Shown here piece by piece: positions 7,486 to 9,979 of a stretch of 9,979 bases of DNA. The translations under genes were made by a program, and so were the position numbers. The first letter of the stretch is position 1, and each line of letters starts with the position of its first letter. Source of the DNA: DAOQTX01 sp035340715 (GTDB lineage: Bacteria; Bacteroidota; Bacteroidia; AKYH767-A; OLB10); NCBI GenBank assembly GCA_035340715.1, contig DAOQTX010000066.1:1-9979 (forward strand), written 5' to 3'. The notes beneath the pieces are model-generated. The model had not been told where the DNA came from and ran no database searches. It worked only from the letters and a program-made list of their open reading frames with translations.

Positions 7486-7569
7486 TCATCGGTAAATTAT
7501 AATCATTACTTTCAAACTCACTTGAAAAGGCAATGCTTGCTCCCGATCAATCCCTGTCATAAAGGCCAT
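7486..7569 (-). pseudogene. Decayed transposase N-terminus, IS1182-like
   Basis: A 27-codon frame begins MAFMTGIDREQALPFQVSL and then hits a stop. IS1182-family transposases typically begin with a segment of the form I-x-G-x-D-R-x-Q-x-x-L-F-P-x-S-L, and this frame fits it without gaps apart from two residues in the LFP part. Nothing recognisable as the DDE catalytic body follows on the minus strand before the hydrolase gene, so only the tip remains. The match is short and made from memory of the family, so it is tentative. The rest of 7344-7670 shows no other supported feature. Confidence 0.42.
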
Positions 7570-7670
7570 TGTAATTCTTTTCTTAAAGGTGCTTCAAATA
7601 AAAATGAATCCAACAGAAATACTAAATATTTATAAATGGTTTTTACACAGTCTGACGGTTTCGGGCTTTC

Positions 7671-7850
7671 CCGCTGCGAAGGATTTGCAATCCTTTGCAC
7701 ACAAAAGGTGGATTTGCAATCCACATTGAACGTCTGTAAGCCTATCAAAAGCTAGTCACTACCTGAAAAGCACAAACCATTTAGACATTAATAAATTCCG
7801 GGCTGTGGACCTTCATAAGAGACAACTTGAGCAGAAGTTTACTGGTCATT
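7671..7850 (+). repeat. Dispersed twin-hairpin repeat, copy 2
   Basis: The 134-bp core (7671-7804) is the same element as at 2189, with both hairpins intact: GCGAAGGATT with AATCCTTTGC, and GTGGATT with AATCCAC, each around a TGC loop. Similarity to copy 3 continues past CGGGCT through GGACCTTCATAAGAGACAAC and TTGAGCAG to about 7850, so the full element is at least 175 bp. It lies in the gene-poor stretch downstream of the propeller gene, in direct orientation to copy 3 on that gene's other side. A small minus-strand frame can be drawn through it but is a by-product of the repeat. Confidence 0.87.
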
Positions 7851-7866
7851 TAAACAGGAAGTTCCA

Positions 7867-7883
7867 ACAGAGCGAGTGAACAG
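7867..7883 (+). repeat. Third, direct copy of the hairpin-arm core
   Basis: ACAGAGCGAGTGAACAG matches ACAGATCGAGTGAACAG in the left arm of the adjacent long hairpin (7924-7940) at 16 of 17 positions, 57 bp apart. The bases before each are also alike: AGTTCCA here and AGCTCCA there. A 17-base coincidence at this spacing is unlikely. Confidence 0.8.
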
Positions 7884-7919
7884 AAGAAAAAACAGGGTGT
7901 AACTCTTAGTCTGAGCTCC

Positions 7920-7968
7920 AGAAACAGATCGAGTGAACAGTATATTACTGTTCACTCGATCTGTTTCT
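7920..7968. repeat. 23-bp perfect inverted repeat (long hairpin, possible terminator)
   Basis: The arms 7920-7942 and 7946-7968 are perfect reverse complements over 23 bp around a 3-nt TAT loop; the left arm contains AACAGATCGAGTGAACAG. It lies about 100 bp beyond the stop of the propeller gene, so it could end that transcript. It lacks a clean U-run on either strand, and the stem is longer than ordinary intrinsic terminators. A recombination or protein-binding site is an alternative. Confidence 0.8.
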
Positions 7969-8069
7969 TGCACTGATAAAGTACCCGCAGGGTTCCAAAT
8001 ATCGAACCAGCTAAAGTTAGAATTAGATGCTTTTATGGAATTTTAACGATTTTTAAATTGGCTATTTGA

Positions 8070-9737
8070 TCAATTACCAAAAAACTTTCCAACAAGCGAT
8101 GATTCCTTTTCAGTAATTCTGACAAAATACATTTGAAATCCTATGGTTTCAAAGGGTATGATTATTTTATTTTCTCCGAGGCGTGAAGTGATTTTATTAT
8201 TGAAAATTTCTTTACCCGTCATATCAAAAATTTGGATAGTGCATTCTTCAGTTTTCGTACTTGACCAAAAAAGTGTTAAACGAGATTCATTATTACTATA
8301 AAAAGATTTAAGAGATTGCATATTTGTATTTATTTCCAAAACACTTGTGTTTGTGGAGCCTATTTTAACCACCCATACATCTTCGCAAGGATTGAATTGA
8401 CAAATTCCGCCATGATTTCCGGTTACATCGCCATCATTTGATTCAGTGTATCCAACTAATAATAATTCATTGTCATTTACAACACTTATTGAGGTAGGGA
8501 CATCCCGACCAGTTCCTCCAAAACATTTCTCCCAAATCAAATTTCCAGTCATATCAGTTTTCACCACCCAATAGTCGCCTCCACCAATAACCCCACTTAT
8601 GTCGCCTCCACTTAAAAAAACTAATGATGCTAAGTAAATAGATGAATCATTAGTTTGAGTAACTACTTTTCCCGTTTCATAACTTGGTCCACCATAACTT
8701 TTTTCCCAATCTATTCCACCATTGGGATTCAATTTTACTAACCATGAATCCCACCCGCCAAGATGGCCTGTGACATCACCATCGATGGAAGCTGATTCAC
8801 CAATGACCAGACACCCACCATCAATGGTAGAAATAACCGAATTACATGCATCATTATCGGATCCGCCTATGCATTTTTGCCAAAGAATAGTGCCGGAGTT
8901 ACTCAATTTTACAACCCAATAGTCAAAAAGACCGTGATTACCATTGACATCCCCATTATCTACGAAACAAGAGCCGGCAGTAATATAACAACTGTCACTT
9001 GTTTGAGTTATCCCGCTGTTTATCTCATCAAATATACCACCCAAACAATTCTGCCATTCGATATTTCCAATTGAATCCAATTTTAATACCCAGAAGTCTG
9101 TGGTACAACCTGAGCAGGCATGTTGACCAACTACATCACCATCATTAGAATCAGTATTTCCTGAAACAATAAATCCAGAGTCGAACGTTTGGTGAATTTC
9201 AAACAACTCATCACGATCTGTTCCTCCATAACATCTCTGCCATTCTATGTCCCCAAAACTGTCTAATTTTATTATCCAATAATCCCCTTCTCCATGATGA
9301 CCGGTAACATCACCATCGTTTGACGTAGACACAGCCCCAATAATATATCCACCGTCATAGGTCAAATCTATTGATCTAGCCAAATCACCCTGTGATCCAC
9401 CCAAAATCTTTGACCATTGAATTGTTCCAACACTATCCAATTTTAAAACCAAGATATCACCATTCCCAAGTGAATCACTAATATCACCATCATTGGAAGC
9501 TGAATGTCCGACGACCACGAATCCTAAATCTGGGGTGGACTTGCTATCATATGCGAAATCACCTTGAGAACCCCCAAAACACTTTTGCCACTCCATCCCC
9601 AATTGAGCGTTTGATTCTTTACTGTTTATAGATAAGGCAAAAAATAAAAAATAAAAAAGGATGTCTGATATTCGCACACGATAGTCACTGTGAGTCCTAA
9701 TTTCCAACGGAATGTTTTCTAGACGTGTATGATTCAT
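8070..9737 (-). CDS. Secreted seven-repeat protein, probable beta-propeller, with T9SS-like C-terminal domain
   Basis: A 555-residue protein. A hydrophobic export segment lies at about 24-37, with likely cleavage near SNAQ (42-45). Seven tandem units follow, each opening I/L-x-W-x-K-C-x-G-G (tryptophans at 50, 108, 166, 228, 286, 344, 402) and carrying a SNDGD-type acidic loop 31 residues later and a D-x-W-V-V-K-L-D strand. The period is 58 residues, except 62 in unit 3. Seven units suggest a closed seven-bladed propeller, like other bacterial propeller-repeat surface proteins; the acidic loops may bind calcium. Residues from about 475 to the end (TIQIFDMTGKEIF, then MYFVRIT and GKFF) resemble a T9SS type A domain. 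ATG 9737 gives a long n-region; GTG at 9677-9675 (V21) would give a more ordinary signal peptide. Function unknown, perhaps adhesion or binding. Confidence 0.86.
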   Translation of the reverse strand: MNHTRLENIPLEIRTHSDYRVRISDILFYFLFFALSINSKESNAQLGMEWQKCFGGSQGDFAYDSKSTPDLGFVVVGHSASNDGDISDSLGNGDILVLKLDSVGTIQWSKILGGSQGDLARSIDLTYDGGYIIGAVSTSNDGDVTGHHGEGDYWIIKLDSFGDIEWQRCYGGTDRDELFEIHQTFDSGFIVSGNTDSNDGDVVGQHACSGCTTDFWVLKLDSIGNIEWQNCLGGIFDEINSGITQTSDSCYITAGSCFVDNGDVNGNHGLFDYWVVKLSNSGTILWQKCIGGSDNDACNSVISTIDGGCLVIGESASIDGDVTGHLGGWDSWLVKLNPNGGIDWEKSYGGPSYETGKVVTQTNDSSIYLASLVFLSGGDISGVIGGGDYWVVKTDMTGNLIWEKCFGGTGRDVPTSISVVNDNELLLVGYTESNDGDVTGNHGGICQFNPCEDVWVVKIGSTNTSVLEINTNMQSLKSFYSNNESRLTLFWSSTKTEECTIQIFDMTGKEIFNNKITSRLGENKIIIPFETIGFQMYFVRITEKESSLVGKFFGN

Positions 9738-9775
9738 GTAATTTCTAATTGCTTATTATTCTTTTAGCAGTTGAT

Positions 9776-9783
9776 TAAAGATA
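9776..9783 (-). promoter_or_regulatory. Weak -7-like box before the propeller gene
   Basis: The minus strand reads TATCTTTA, seven of eight positions of the Bacteroidota form TAnnTTTG counting the free ones, about 40 nt before the ATG. No -33 element is evident, so this is only a candidate. Confidence 0.2.
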
Positions 9784-9803
9784 TGAATTTTTCTTAGGTT
9801 TTT

Positions 9804-9979
9804 CCGCTGCGAAGGATTTGCAATCCTTTGCTCACAAATGGTGGTTTTGCAATCCACATTGAAAGACTGTAAGCATATCAAAAGCTGCTCACTACCAGAA
9901 TAGCACAAACCATTTAGACATTAAAAATTCCGGGCTTTGGACCTTCATAAGAGACAACTTGAGCAGGAATTTACCGTTC
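9804..9979 (+). repeat. Dispersed twin-hairpin repeat, copy 3 (runs off window)
   Basis: The core is 9804-9936 (133 bp). Hairpin 1 is identical to the other copies. Hairpin 2 has one uncompensated change (GTGGTTT facing AATCCAC). The extension shared with copy 2, beginning GGACCTTCATAAGAGACAAC, continues to the window edge, so the element's end is not seen. It lies about 65 bp upstream of the propeller start codon. Confidence 0.87.

Noticed and set aside
7447..7635. Plus-strand 62-codon frame
   Set aside because: It is antisense to the transposase remnant and has no recognisable features.
7557..7748. Minus-strand 63-codon frame
   Set aside because: Its N-terminal half is the translated dispersed repeat (QRIANPSQR), which explains its openness; no support as a gene.
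8070..9737. Tandem DNA satellite within the propeller gene
   Set aside because: The repetition is clear in protein but diverged at the DNA level, so it is an old protein repeat, not a recent DNA satellite.
2189..9979. CRISPR array, because of repeated palindromic units
   Set aside because: The three copies are kilobases apart and over 130 bp long, without regular spacers or cas genes.

Overview
The window looks like an accessory stretch of a Bacteroidota chromosome. Two secreted proteins end in type IX secretion (T9SS) type A sorting domains. Starts lack Shine-Dalgarno sequences and are preceded by A/T-rich leaders, and the ferritin gene has a good TAnnTTTG-type -7 box. The DNA is A/T-rich. 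Every convincing gene lies on the minus strand. Genus or order cannot be read from the sequence.

Layout in ascending coordinates: (1) 1-1169, a polytopic membrane protein cut by the window edge, probably a GT-C-like glycosyltransferase. (2) 1583-2095, a non-haem ferritin with a complete ferroxidase centre. (3) 2189-2322, the first copy of a dispersed repeat carrying two hairpins, followed by about 480 bp with no gene. (4) 2805-6008, a tightly packed four-cistron unit transcribed leftwards: SGNH hydrolase, a 46-codon WecB (UDP-GlcNAc 2-epimerase) remnant, an FAD/NAD(P)-binding oxidoreductase, and a GT4-type glycosyltransferase. (5) 6174-7343, a secreted alpha/beta-hydrolase with a T9SS C-terminal domain. 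(6) 7344-8069, a gene-poor stretch holding a decayed transposase start, the second repeat copy and a 23-bp perfect inverted repeat. (7) 8070-9737, a secreted seven-repeat, probably beta-propeller, protein with a T9SS-like tail. (8) 9804-9979, the third repeat copy, cut by the window edge.

The genes suggest two themes. One is glycan or small-molecule modification: the SGNH/oxidoreductase/glycosyltransferase unit contains the tip of an epimerase gene whose start overlaps the upstream stop as ATGA and whose stop directly abuts the next ATG, as if an in-frame internal deletion removed the body of wecB and kept the translational coupling. The other is cell-surface secretion: the esterase and the propeller protein. 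The propeller gene is bracketed by two directly oriented copies of the dispersed repeat.

The least explained material is the repeat family (three copies in 10 kb, all in the same orientation, all intergenic, with a possible covarying outer stem) and the 23-bp inverted repeat with a third, direct copy of its core. No complete mobile element, CRISPR array, rRNA or tRNA was found.
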